Source: Rhizobium sp. TH135
GTDB taxonomy: Bacteria; Pseudomonadota; Alphaproteobacteria; Rhizobiales; Rhizobiaceae
Assembly (NCBI RefSeq): GCF_002855515.1
Contig: NZ_PKRP01000007.1
Location: 124,001 to 188,000, forward strand
Reading direction: 5' to 3'
DNA length: 64,000 nucleotides
Shown here: positions 8,433 to 16,870 of the stretch, piece by piece
Layout of the letters: every line of letters starts with the position of its first letter
Position numbering within the stretch: position 1 is the stretch's first letter
Notes under the pieces: model-generated
What the model was told of the DNA's origin: nothing
Databases searched by the model: none
The model's input: only the letters and a program-made list of their open reading frames with translations
Program-made: the position numbers and the translations under genes

Positions 8433-10469
8433 ATGTCCAACGATCCCCTGCTGCAACCTTTCCAGCTCAAGCACCTCACCTTGAAGAACCGGATCATCGT
8501 CACCTCGCACGAGCCGGCCTATCCGGAAGACGGCATGCCGAAGGTACGTTACCGCGCCTACACGGTCGAGCGCGCCAAAGGTGGCGTGGCCCTGACGATG
8601 ACGGCCGGGTCCGCAGCGGTCGCCAAGGATAGCCCCCCGGTCTTCAACAATCTCCTCGCCTACAAGGACGAGATCGTGCCGTGGATCCGCGAAATGACCG
8701 ATGCGGTTCATGAAGCCGGTGCAGCCATCATGATCCAGCTCACCCATCTCGGCCGGCGCACGCGCTGGGACAAGGGAGACTGGCTGCCGGTTGTGGCTCC
8801 TTCCCATCTGCGGGAGCCGGCGCACCGTGCCTATCCGAAGAAGATCGAAGACTGGGATATCGAGCGCATCATCAAGGACTTCGCAGACGCGGCCGAGCGC
8901 ATGAAGGCCGGCGGCATGGATGGTGTCGAGCTCGAAGCCTATGGCCACCTCATCGACCAGTTCGCCTCACCGCTGACCAACGAGCTTGACGCTCCCTATG
9001 GCGGCTCTTTGGAAAACCGGATGAAGTTCTGTTTCGACGTGTTCTCGGCCATCCGCAAACGGGTGGGCGAGGATTTCATTCTGGGCGTCCGCTACACCGC
9101 CGACGAACAGCTGAAGGGCGGCACCAGCAAAGCTGAGGGACTCGAGATCTCCCGCCTGCTCCGCGACAGCGGCCTTATCGACTACCTGAACGTCGTGCGC
9201 GGCCATATTGACACGGACGCCGGCCTCACCGACCTCATTCCGATCCAGGGCATGGCCAATTCTCCGCACCTGGACTTCGCCGGCGAAATCCGCGCCGCCA
9301 CGAACTTCCCGACTTTCCATGCGGCGAAAATCCCCGACGTCGCGACCGCCCGCCATGCCATCGCCTCCGGCAAGGTCGACATGGTCGGCATGACGCGTGC
9401 GCACATGACGGACCCCCACCTCGTCCGCAAGATCATGGAAAAGCGCGAGGAGGACATACGACCCTGCGTCGGCGCAAACTATTGTCTCGACCGCATCTAT
9501 CAGGGCGGTGCCGCCTATTGCATTCACAACCCGGCCACCGGACGAGAACTGACCCTGCCGCACGATATCCCGAAAGCGGAGAAGCGTCGCAAGATCGTGG
9601 TGATCGGCACGGGGCCAGCAGGCATGGAAGCAGCCCGTGTGGCCGGTGAACGCGGCCACGACGTCGTGGTCTTCGAGGCCGCAGACAAGCCGGGCGGCCA
9701 GATCCGCCTGACGGCGCAGAGCCCGCGCCGCCGGGAGATGATCAGCATCATCGACTGGCGCATGGCTCAGTGCGAGAAGCTTGGCGTGACCTTCCGCTTC
9801 AACACCTGGGCGGACGCGGACACCGTGCTGGCCGAGGCCCCGGATGTCGTCATCATCGCCACTGGCGGCATGGCGCATACGGAGGTCCTGGAAGACGGCA
9901 ACGACCTCGTCGTCTCCGCCTGGGACATCGTCTCCGGTGACGTGAAGCCTGGAACCAACGTGCTCGTCTTCGACGATGCCGGCGACCACTCCGGCCTGCA
10001 GGCAGCCGAAATCATCGCCGCAACCGGCGCGAAGGTGGAGATCATGACCCCGGATCGGTCCTTCGCGCCTGAAGTCATGGCCATGAACCTGGTGCCCTAC
10101 ATGCGATCGCTGCAGCAGAAGGATGTGACCTTCACGGTGACCTTCCGACTGGAGGCCGTCGCACGCCAGGGCAATGGATTAGTGGCGAAGGTGGGCAGCG
10201 ATTACGGTGGCGTCACGCAGACGCGTCTGGTCGATCAGGTCATCATCAACAATGGCACCATCCCGCTCGACGATCTCTATTTCGAGCTGAAGGGCCTGTC
10301 CTCCAATGGCGGCGAAGTCTCCTATGACGATCTGATCGCCGGCCAGCCGCAGTGCGTTGTGCGCAATCCGGAGGGTTCATTCCAGCTCTTCCGGATCGGC
10401 GATGCCATCTCGGCGCGCAACACGCATGCCGCCATTCACGACGCCCTGAGGCTGGTGAAGGATCTCTAG
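8433..10469 (+). CDS. NADH:flavin oxidoreductase, DgcA/StcD-like N-demethylase family
   Basis: A 678-residue member of the trimethylamine-dehydrogenase-like old-yellow-enzyme family. The start at 8433 follows GGAG at six bases; an ATG at 8421 lacks a site. An FMN-binding TIM barrel (~1-340) is followed by three cysteines in C-x5-C-x11-C (about 345, 351, 363) at the position of the iron-sulfur cluster, then an FAD/NAD domain opening with KIVVIGTGPAGMEAARVAGERGHDVVVFE. The LCIHNP/TGRE-type segment resembles dimethylglycine (DgcA) and stachydrine (StcD) demethylases. With the GbcAB-like pair just downstream it probably removes an N-methyl group in betaine catabolism. No electron-transfer flavoprotein genes are visible here. 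The exact substrate is not determined. Confidence 0.85.
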   Translation: MSNDPLLQPFQLKHLTLKNRIIVTSHEPAYPEDGMPKVRYRAYTVERAKGGVALTMTAGSAAVAKDSPPVFNNLLAYKDEIVPWIREMTDAVHEAGAAIMIQLTHLGRRTRWDKGDWLPVVAPSHLREPAHRAYPKKIEDWDIERIIKDFADAAERMKAGGMDGVELEAYGHLIDQFASPLTNELDAPYGGSLENRMKFCFDVFSAIRKRVGEDFILGVRYTADEQLKGGTSKAEGLEISRLLRDSGLIDYLNVVRGHIDTDAGLTDLIPIQGMANSPHLDFAGEIRAATNFPTFHAAKIPDVATARHAIASGKVDMVGMTRAHMTDPHLVRKIMEKREEDIRPCVGANYCLDRIYQGGAAYCIHNPATGRELTLPHDIPKAEKRRKIVVIGTGPAGMEAARVAGERGHDVVVFEAADKPGGQIRLTAQSPRRREMISIIDWRMAQCEKLGVTFRFNTWADADTVLAEAPDVVIIATGGMAHTEVLEDGNDLVVSAWDIVSGDVKPGTNVLVFDDAGDHSGLQAAEIIAATGAKVEIMTPDRSFAPEVMAMNLVPYMRSLQQKDVTFTVTFRLEAVARQGNGLVAKVGSDYGGVTQTRLVDQVIINNGTIPLDDLYFELKGLSSNGGEVSYDDLIAGQPQCVVRNPEGSFQLFRIGDAISARNTHAAIHDALRLVKDL

Positions 10470-10490
10470 AACCTCGACGTCTCGACCGCC

Positions 10491-10520
10491 AAAAAGACGC
10501 CCGCATCGAGCGGGCGTTTT
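10491..10520. terminator. Bidirectional intrinsic terminator
   Basis: ACGCCCGC (10497-10504), loop ATCGA, GCGGGCGT (10510-10517), flanked by AAAAA on the left and TTTT on the right. It lies between the convergent demethylase (stop 10469) and reductase (stop 10569) and can terminate transcripts from both sides. Confidence 0.85.
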
Positions 10521-10568
10521 GAAGTTGGACACGCGTTTGTAGAGCTGTCCGGGGAAAAGCAGTTGATC

Positions 10569-11648
10569 TCAGCGGTCGATCACGAGATCGCTGAGCGGCT
10601 TTGAGCAGCAGGGCAGGAAGAAGCCGGCATCGATCTCGCGCTGGCGAATGCCGCCATCATGTTTCATATCGACCGAGCCGCTGATGAGCTTGGACTTGCA
10701 CGTGCCACAGATCCCGTTGGCGCAGGACGCGGGTAAACGCACGCCCGTCTTCTTCGCGCAGGACAAGACCGTCTGGTGGGCGCCGACATCCAGCACCTTT
10801 CCCTGCTTCGCAAACTGCACCTTGTAGGTGACCGCGACCGCCTGCACCTCTGCAGGCGCCGGCAGCTCATCGATGACACCAGCGTCAAAGCTTTCCTCGA
10901 GATAGCGCTCTGGGGAGACCCCGAGTTCCACGCTGATCTTTCGGGCAGCCGCCATGAATGGCGCCGGTCCGCAGCACAGCACACTTCGCTCTGCGATATC
11001 AGGAACGACGAGCTCAAGAAGAGCCGTCGAAATGCGGCTACTCAGCCCCGGCCAGGCCGGATCGCCGGTGAGCACCTCCGGCAGGAAGATCAGCCGCAGC
11101 CCCTTCATGCGCCGCGCCAGAACGGACAATTCCTCGCGAAACAGAAGATCGAGCGGCGAGCGCCCTGCATGCAGGAAGACGACGTCGACCGGTTCCGCTT
11201 TGTCCGCCATCTCCCGCACCATCGCCATCACAGGCGTGATCCCGGAGCCGCCTGACAACATCAGGTATTTCTGCACGCTCGGCCGAATGAACTTGCCCAT
11301 CGGCCCAGAGGCCCGCAATTCCATCCCCGGCTTCAGGTTGTCATGCAGCCAGTTCGAGACCTTGCCACCCGCCACGCGTTTGACGGTAACCGTGATGGCA
11401 TTCTGCCGTAGCGGAGACGATGAGATGCTGTAGCAGCGGCCATTCTCCTCGTCGTCTATCTCTGGCTCGAACAGAAAGTACTGCCCCGCCTCGAATGCTA
11501 TCTTCTTGCCCTGAGGCGATGCTAGGGTGAAGCTCTTGACGTCATGGGTCTCGTCATGAACGTCGATACAGACCAGGCTGTTGTCGGTCTCGGGATCCCA
11601 GAACCCGCGCGCGCGCGGCTCGGAAGTCAGACTGCTGTCAGTAGCCAT
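10569..11648 (-). CDS. GbcB-like ferredoxin-reductase partner of Rieske demethylase
   Basis: A 359-residue electron-transfer protein. The start is ATG 11648, which overlaps the end of the oxygenase gene by 11 bases; the upstream extension to 11729 lies entirely inside that gene. Domains in order: FAD-binding (RCYSISSSP), NAD-binding (GGSGITPVMAM), and a C-terminal plant-type [2Fe-2S] domain with CANGICGTC and a final LPCCSKP cysteine. Proteins of this kind (GbcB) pass electrons from NADH to the GbcA oxygenase of glycine betaine degradation. The tight overlap with the oxygenase supports a two-component system. Confidence 0.88.
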   Translation of the reverse strand: MATDSSLTSEPRARGFWDPETDNSLVCIDVHDETHDVKSFTLASPQGKKIAFEAGQYFLFEPEIDDEENGRCYSISSSPLRQNAITVTVKRVAGGKVSNWLHDNLKPGMELRASGPMGKFIRPSVQKYLMLSGGSGITPVMAMVREMADKAEPVDVVFLHAGRSPLDLLFREELSVLARRMKGLRLIFLPEVLTGDPAWPGLSSRISTALLELVVPDIAERSVLCCGPAPFMAAARKISVELGVSPERYLEESFDAGVIDELPAPAEVQAVAVTYKVQFAKQGKVLDVGAHQTVLSCAKKTGVRLPASCANGICGTCKSKLISGSVDMKHDGGIRQREIDAGFFLPCCSKPLSDLVIDR

Positions 11649-12888
11649 GAGCGCGCATCCGGTCGACATACCATGTCGCAAAATCATCGAGGGCGCGTTC
11701 GGTGAAGGTCGAATAGACGCCCGGCTCATAGGCCGGATCGCTCACACCTGCCTGCGAACGGGCAACCAGTTCGGAATCCTGGTTGGTGGTCTCGATCCAG
11801 ACATGCGTCAGCTTGTGCAGGTCGTAGTCCACTCCCTCCACCGCATCCTTGTGCACGAGCCATTTCGTCCGCACCAGCGTCTTGTCGGCCGACAACGGAA
11901 TGACCATGGAGGTCACCGCATGGTCACCCATGAAGTGGTTCCAGCTGTTGTGACCCCACAGATGCGTGTCGCCCAGGTCCTTGCGGATCATGGTGCCGAG
12001 CAGCTTGGAAGAGGCCGCCGTCGCATCCTCGGTCTGGGATTCGCCGGCACCAGCGATGATCAGGCGCTGGGTTCGAAAATTCGTCTCGCAGTCCCTGACA
12101 CGCTCGACCGTCGCGGACGGAAAGCCATCGGCTTCCCAGCTCTGCGTCCTCTCCGCATACATCGCGAAATGCGCTTCCGCCTGCTCGCGATCCTCCGCGC
12201 TTAGGCTCTCGGGGTCGAAACCAAAGTCGAGATCCACGAAGGAGACGCAGAGTTCCGGATGGTTGGCCGAGCAGTGGTAACACTCGCGATTGTTCTCCAT
12301 CGTGAGCTTCCAGTTGCCGTCCTCGATGACATCGACCTGATGCGCAACCTTCGTGTTTCTGAGGTCATAGGGCGCCAGGCGCTCACGCATGACCTCTTCG
12401 AGGTTGCGGATATCTTCCGGCGGATTGTCGGCGAGACAGATATAGATCAGCCCGCCGATCGACCTGAAATGAACCGGCTTCAGGCTACGGCAGCTCTTGT
12501 CGAAATCCCTGCCCATATGCGGAGCATAGGAGAGCGCGCCATCCAACTCGTAGGTCCACTGGTGATAGGGACAGACGAGCTTCGATACGACGGTGGCCCC
12601 GGCATCGAGAAGGCGGGAGCCGCGGTGGCGACAGACATTGCGAACCACCCGGATCTCATTGTCGTCGTCTCGCAGGAGGATCACGCTGATCTTGCCTATG
12701 TCGATGACGACGGCATCGCCGGGCTCAGGTACTTCGCATTCCAGTCCGACATAGATCCAGTGGCGCGAAAAGAAGACGTCGAGATCTGCCTCGAAGACGT
12801 CCTCACGGGTATAGAGCCCGGCGGGAAGCGAATGGCCCTTTGCGCGCATGTCGAGGAGCGCGGAAAAGGAGGCAAACCTGTTGAGCAT
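11638..12888 (-). CDS. GbcA-like Rieske non-heme iron oxygenase (quaternary amine demethylase)
   Basis: A 416-residue ring-hydroxylating-type oxygenase. The Rieske cluster ligands are C86-x-H88 and C106-x2-H109 with the usual 17-residue spacing. The mononuclear iron site is NRECYHCSANH (H205, H210) with D371 in NQDSELVARSQ as the third ligand. The sequence resembles glycine betaine monooxygenase GbcA and stachydrine demethylase Stc2, which convert a quaternary ammonium to a tertiary amine plus formaldehyde. It is first in a two-gene operon with its reductase and divergent from a LysR regulator. Substrate (glycine betaine, proline betaine, carnitine) cannot be fixed from sequence alone. Confidence 0.88.
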   Translation of the reverse strand: MLNRFASFSALLDMRAKGHSLPAGLYTREDVFEADLDVFFSRHWIYVGLECEVPEPGDAVVIDIGKISVILLRDDDNEIRVVRNVCRHRGSRLLDAGATVVSKLVCPYHQWTYELDGALSYAPHMGRDFDKSCRSLKPVHFRSIGGLIYICLADNPPEDIRNLEEVMRERLAPYDLRNTKVAHQVDVIEDGNWKLTMENNRECYHCSANHPELCVSFVDLDFGFDPESLSAEDREQAEAHFAMYAERTQSWEADGFPSATVERVRDCETNFRTQRLIIAGAGESQTEDATAASSKLLGTMIRKDLGDTHLWGHNSWNHFMGDHAVTSMVIPLSADKTLVRTKWLVHKDAVEGVDYDLHKLTHVWIETTNQDSELVARSQAGVSDPAYEPGVYSTFTERALDDFATWYVDRMRAHGY

Positions 12889-13006
12889 AACGCAACCTCA
12901 TCTGATGATATCAGGATCTTGGCAGGAATGTGCGGGCCTTCAACGGCACAAATCATCAGCCTTGACATAACCTCAGGTAATGAAAGACTTGAGCCAGCGA
13001 GGCATC

Positions 13007-13915
13007 ATGAAAAGCTTGAGACGACAACTGCCGCCGATGACGGCCCTGACTGCTTTCGAGGCTGCGGCTCGGTTGGCAAGCTTCACCAGAGCTGCCGAAG
13101 AACTGGGGGTCACCCAGGCGGCTGTCAGCCGCCAGATCCGGGCGCTCGAAGAGGATTTCGGCTTTCCGCTGTTCAACCGCCTGCATCGGAAAGTGACCCT
13201 GACCGCACAGGGCCGATCGCTCGCGGCAGCGGCCAGCAACGCCTTCAACCTGATCGCCGAGACCGCATCGGAATTACGGCAGGAGACAAATGGTGACGAC
13301 CTGACGATCTCGGCCACGGTCGCCTTCTCGCATTTCTGGTTGCTGCCCCGGATCTCGGAATTTTCCCGCCGTCATCCGGAGACGACGCTCCGCATCGTCA
13401 GCCAGGACGCCATGCCGGCGCTCGATCAGGGAGACGTGGACGTGGCCATCCGCTTCGGCGGCGGCAACTGGCCGACCGGCCACGCGGAGAAACTGTTCGA
13501 CGACCTGGTCTTCCCGGTCTGCAGCCCGGAATTCGCGCAGTCTCTTGGCCCGGATCTTTCGCCAGCCGGCTTGATCCGGCAACCACTGATCTCCAACGAG
13601 GCCGATGATCCCATGTGGATCGGCTGGAACGCCTGGCTGGCGAACTTCGGAGTTTCTACCACCGGCAAGCTGAAAGGCATGCGCTGCAGCTTCTACACCG
13701 AAGCCATCTACGCGACACTGAACGGCCAGGGCATCAGCCTCGGCTGGAACCGACTCGTCAGCGACCTTCTCGACCAGAAGCGCCTGATCCGGCTCGGAGA
13801 AGCGTCCGTCACGCCAGACGGCGCCTACCATGTCGTCGTGCCGGCAAACCGCAAACAGAGCCGCGCGCTGCAACACTTCCTAAATTGGCTGCTGGAGAGC
13901 CACGCGCCCGGTTGA
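13007..13915 (+). CDS. LysR-family regulator, GcvA-like
   Basis: A 302-residue LysR regulator. The start is placed at 13007 (GAGG four bases upstream), giving MKSLRRQLPPMTALTAFEAAARLASFTRAAEELGVTQ, the classical GcvA-type N terminus; the frame is open from 12980 without a well-spaced site. Helix-turn-helix about residues 20-40, then VSRQIRALEEDFGFPLFNRLHRKVTLT. It is divergent from the gbcA-like gene (118-base gap) and probably activates the betaine demethylase operon. Confidence 0.9.
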   Translation: MKSLRRQLPPMTALTAFEAAARLASFTRAAEELGVTQAAVSRQIRALEEDFGFPLFNRLHRKVTLTAQGRSLAAAASNAFNLIAETASELRQETNGDDLTISATVAFSHFWLLPRISEFSRRHPETTLRIVSQDAMPALDQGDVDVAIRFGGGNWPTGHAEKLFDDLVFPVCSPEFAQSLGPDLSPAGLIRQPLISNEADDPMWIGWNAWLANFGVSTTGKLKGMRCSFYTEAIYATLNGQGISLGWNRLVSDLLDQKRLIRLGEASVTPDGAYHVVVPANRKQSRALQHFLNWLLESHAPG

Positions 13916-14106
13916 CGCATTTTCGCGGGCGACGTCAGCTACATTTGACCCGTTGGCTGACGCGAGTGACCACCCGCTGCGTCCGTGCTACCTTCAACGC
14001 CTTCTGCGGGCTGAAAAACATCCAATCTCATGGCAACTTACGCCTCAGCGTTTCGTTGAGAGTGGATGGTCATCAAAGCGACCCACCTAACCAGTCAGGA
14101 AAACCG

Positions 14107-14664
14107 ATGCGTGTTTTGAAAAGGCTTGCCACAATGGCAATGCTTGCGCTCTGGGGTGTATCCCAGGCGCTTGCGGGGGACATGATGATCGAGGATTTCA
14201 AGGTTCAGCCTGAGACGCGCTGGAAGTTCTTCGCGGATACGGTGATGGGAGGCGTATCGTCAGGACAGATCCGCTTCGTCACCGAAGGAGACCGCAAGCA
14301 CGCTCAGATGACCGGCCTCGTCAGCATCGAGAACAATGGCGGCTTCATCCAGATGCGCATGGCCCTGCCGAGCCCACCGCCTGAAGGTACCTTCGGCGTT
14401 CGCCTCGTTATCCGTGGCAATGATCAGCGCTACTTCGTGCATTTGCGCACGAGGGGCACGATCCTGCCCTGGCAATATTACCAGGCCGGGTTTGAGGCAA
14501 CGAACACCTGGACCGAAGTCCGCCTTCCCTTCACCGACTTTAAGGCTTCAGGCGCACTGTTGCGCAAAGTCCCGCGCGCCGACAGCCTGACATCGATCGG
14601 CATTGTCGCCTTCGGTCGCAACCATGATGCCGACATCAGCGTCCGCGAGGTGGCCTTCTACTGA
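14107..14664 (+). CDS. Exported CIA30-domain protein
   Basis: A 185-residue protein with a signal peptide (MRVLKRLATMAMLALWGVSQALAGD) and one CIA30 domain: IEDFKVQPETRWKFFADTVMGGVSSGQI near the start and the LVIRGNDQRYFVHLRT and FTDFKASGALLRKVPRADSLTSIGI segments that define the family (a galactose-binding-like beta sandwich). AGGAAAA precedes the ATG at 14107. The mitochondrial relative helps assemble complex I; bacterial members are uncharacterised, so no role is assigned. The 191 bases upstream, after the LysR gene, contain nothing I recognise apart from space for a promoter. Confidence 0.8.
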   Translation: MRVLKRLATMAMLALWGVSQALAGDMMIEDFKVQPETRWKFFADTVMGGVSSGQIRFVTEGDRKHAQMTGLVSIENNGGFIQMRMALPSPPPEGTFGVRLVIRGNDQRYFVHLRTRGTILPWQYYQAGFEATNTWTEVRLPFTDFKASGALLRKVPRADSLTSIGIVAFGRNHDADISVREVAFY

Positions 14665-14728
14665 GCGGCAGACCACCCGATGGCGGGCCTTGTTAGGCTC
14701 GACCAGCCAGTCAAACATCGCATCGGCG

Positions 14729-15676
14729 CTATCGCGCCGCGCCTGACAGGAAAGCCTCGACGGGAACCAGCGACTGGACAGCGTCTTCCTCAAAAGGAAC
14801 ATGTCCAAGGCCCGGCAGACGCGCCAGCGTGGCATTCGGCAGAAAGCGCAGATAGTCCTCCGCATTGCTGATTGGGATCATGCCGTCTCGTTCACCCCAG
14901 ACAAGCAGCGTCGGCGCCTGTATCCGGGCCAGTGTCGGCCCCGGTTCACGCAGGACCACCTGTCCCATCCGCTCCAGAATCGCACGCCGCACGCCAGGTG
15001 CCAGCATCAGATCATGATAGCGGGTCACATCCGCTTCGCTCAAGGCTGCTGGATTCCCATAGGCGGCCGCCAGATTGGCCTTCAACATGCTGCGCGGTGC
15101 TGTATAGGGCAAAGCACGCATGAGCAGCGGCACCTTTGGCGCCACGCCATAGTCAAAGCCCGGACTTGCGAAGCCATCGGGCGAGACCAGGACGAGCTTG
15201 TTGACCCGTTCCGGGAACATGGCCGCGAAGTTCCAGGCAATACGTCCACCGAGCGAATTGCCGATCAGGCTGGCGCGGTCGATATCCAGCTGGTCCATCA
15301 TGGCAGCCAGGATCTGCATGCTGCGCGCTTCCGTATAGTCGCCGGTCGGATCGGGTCCGGTCAGCCCAAATCCTGGCAGGTCGAACCGGATGACCCGGTA
15401 ACGTGCTGACAAGGCCTCAGCCCATTTCTCCCAGGTATCCAGACTGGCACCAAAACCATGGAGCATGAAGATGGCCTCGCCGTCGCGCGGGCCGCTGTCG
15501 CGCATCCGCAAACGAACGCCGTCGATGACGCGATATTCCCCCGGATAGGTCTCCTCCAGTGCAGCACGCGGCTTGTCGGGCTCATAGAGCCAGACGGCCA
15601 AAGCGATGATCCCGAGCGCAATTGTCCCGGCCAGCCAGGCGAAGATCGTTACCATCCGTTTCCCTCTTCTGGCCAA
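14729..15676 (-). CDS. Membrane-anchored alpha/beta hydrolase
   Basis: A 315-residue hydrolase with one N-terminal hydrophobic anchor (VTIFAWLAGTIALGIIALAVWLY, residues ~9-31). The catalytic triad is visible: nucleophile Ser in GNSLGG, Asp in WGERDGMIP, His in GLGHVPFEE; the oxyanion segment is LHGFGASLDTWEKW. It looks active. It resembles bacterial 2-hydroxymuconate-semialdehyde-hydrolase-like and lipase-like proteins, but no substrate can be named. The next gene upstream on the same strand is the BciA homologue, 80 bases away. Confidence 0.85.
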   Translation of the reverse strand: MARRGKRMVTIFAWLAGTIALGIIALAVWLYEPDKPRAALEETYPGEYRVIDGVRLRMRDSGPRDGEAIFMLHGFGASLDTWEKWAEALSARYRVIRFDLPGFGLTGPDPTGDYTEARSMQILAAMMDQLDIDRASLIGNSLGGRIAWNFAAMFPERVNKLVLVSPDGFASPGFDYGVAPKVPLLMRALPYTAPRSMLKANLAAAYGNPAALSEADVTRYHDLMLAPGVRRAILERMGQVVLREPGPTLARIQAPTLLVWGERDGMIPISNAEDYLRFLPNATLARLPGLGHVPFEEDAVQSLVPVEAFLSGAAR

Positions 15677-15756
15677 ATGCTGCTCTCCTGAAAGCGATCA
15701 AATCAGCTGGAACCATCGCCAATGCTGAGGCATGCATCCGCCCTTCGCCTGGCAAC

Positions 15757-16806
15757 TCAAAACACGGCGTGATCACCTCTGTCGGGTGGCGCACTGCCGG
15801 CCAGCACAGATCGATAGAAATCGAACAGCGTCTCGGTGCCGGTCGACGGTGTGGCATCGGCATCGTATCGACCTGTCTGCGGATTGAGGACGAGCATGGA
15901 TTCGGTCGCATAGTAGCGGCCGATCCTGGCAAGCTCCGCCTTTTCACGCAGCGATGGCGAAAGACGGCCAAAGGTTCCGAGGCCAGCGATGATGACGTCG
16001 AGCAGAGCGATCGGAACGGATCTGAATTTCGGCGGCAGACCCAGAAGCGCAAAAAGCGCTTCGCCCTGCTGACGCGGCGTAATCGCCTCACCCGGGCCGC
16101 CGATCGGCAGGATGCGGTTCCAACTCGCCTCCTCCTCGAGGCAGTGGACAAGATAGTCGGCCAGATCTCCATCGCTTATGGGCTTGCATGATGTCAGTGT
16201 CCCATCCCCGAAAATCAGGAAGGGCGCGCCCTTGCGGACACGCTCGATCTGGCCTGACAGGGACTTGAAGAAGGCGGTTGGTCGCACGATCGAATAGCGC
16301 AGGCCGGACGCCACAAGCGCCGCCTCAAAGGCCAGCTTTGCCTGCTGAAAGGCAAGCATCGGCTTCTGAACACAGATGGCGGACAAGAGGACGAAGTGAC
16401 CGACGCCTGAGCGCTTTGCGGCCTCCAGCACGTTCAGATGCGCCCGGTGGTCGACAGCCCAGGCGTCTTTCGGCGAGCCGGTACGCGAGGCCATGCACGA
16501 AACCACGGCGTCGAAGCGATCGCCTGAAAACCCGTCGCGCAACACCGATGCCGGGTCGCCAAGATCCACGACCTTCACCATTGCCCCCTCAACGAGGCGA
16601 GCAGCTTTCGCGTTCGAGGAACCTGCAGCGACGCCAACAGCTGGCCTCACAAGACAGACCACCTCATTCCCTCGCCGCATGAGCGCAGCAGCCGTCGCCC
16701 GACCGATCGTCCCGGTAGCGCCCAGCAGGCAGACGCGCCTCGGCCCATGAGCGTCAGAACCCACCGGTAACGCCGAACTCAGATTGCCGGTCACAATGCC
16801 TCCCAT
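15757..16806 (-). CDS. bciA: BciA-like divinyl (proto)chlorophyllide 8-vinyl reductase homologue
   Basis: A 349-residue atypical short-chain dehydrogenase. The Rossmann motif GATGTIGRATAAALMRRG is near residue 29. Segments match the BciA family closely: VSCMASRTGSPKDAW, HFVLLSAICVQKPML, FQQAKLAFEAAL, YSIVRPTAFFKSL, FGDGTLTSCKPIS, the ARIGRYYATESMLVLNP block and the end DRGDHAVF. Known BciA enzymes use NADPH to reduce the C8 vinyl of divinyl (proto)chlorophyllide in bacteriochlorophyll synthesis. No other photosynthesis gene lies in this window, so either the host makes bacteriochlorophyll from genes elsewhere or this copy has another substrate. Start 16806 is the first ATG; a later start near residue 20 is possible. 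Confidence 0.8.
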   Translation of the reverse strand: MGGIVTGNLSSALPVGSDAHGPRRVCLLGATGTIGRATAAALMRRGNEVVCLVRPAVGVAAGSSNAKAARLVEGAMVKVVDLGDPASVLRDGFSGDRFDAVVSCMASRTGSPKDAWAVDHRAHLNVLEAAKRSGVGHFVLLSAICVQKPMLAFQQAKLAFEAALVASGLRYSIVRPTAFFKSLSGQIERVRKGAPFLIFGDGTLTSCKPISDGDLADYLVHCLEEEASWNRILPIGGPGEAITPRQQGEALFALLGLPPKFRSVPIALLDVIIAGLGTFGRLSPSLREKAELARIGRYYATESMLVLNPQTGRYDADATPSTGTETLFDFYRSVLAGSAPPDRGDHAVF

Positions 16807-16870
16807 CGCTCCACGCGCATACTATGCACCGTTTTCGGCGGCAGGATAGATTTGCTCGCAAGGCACAGGC

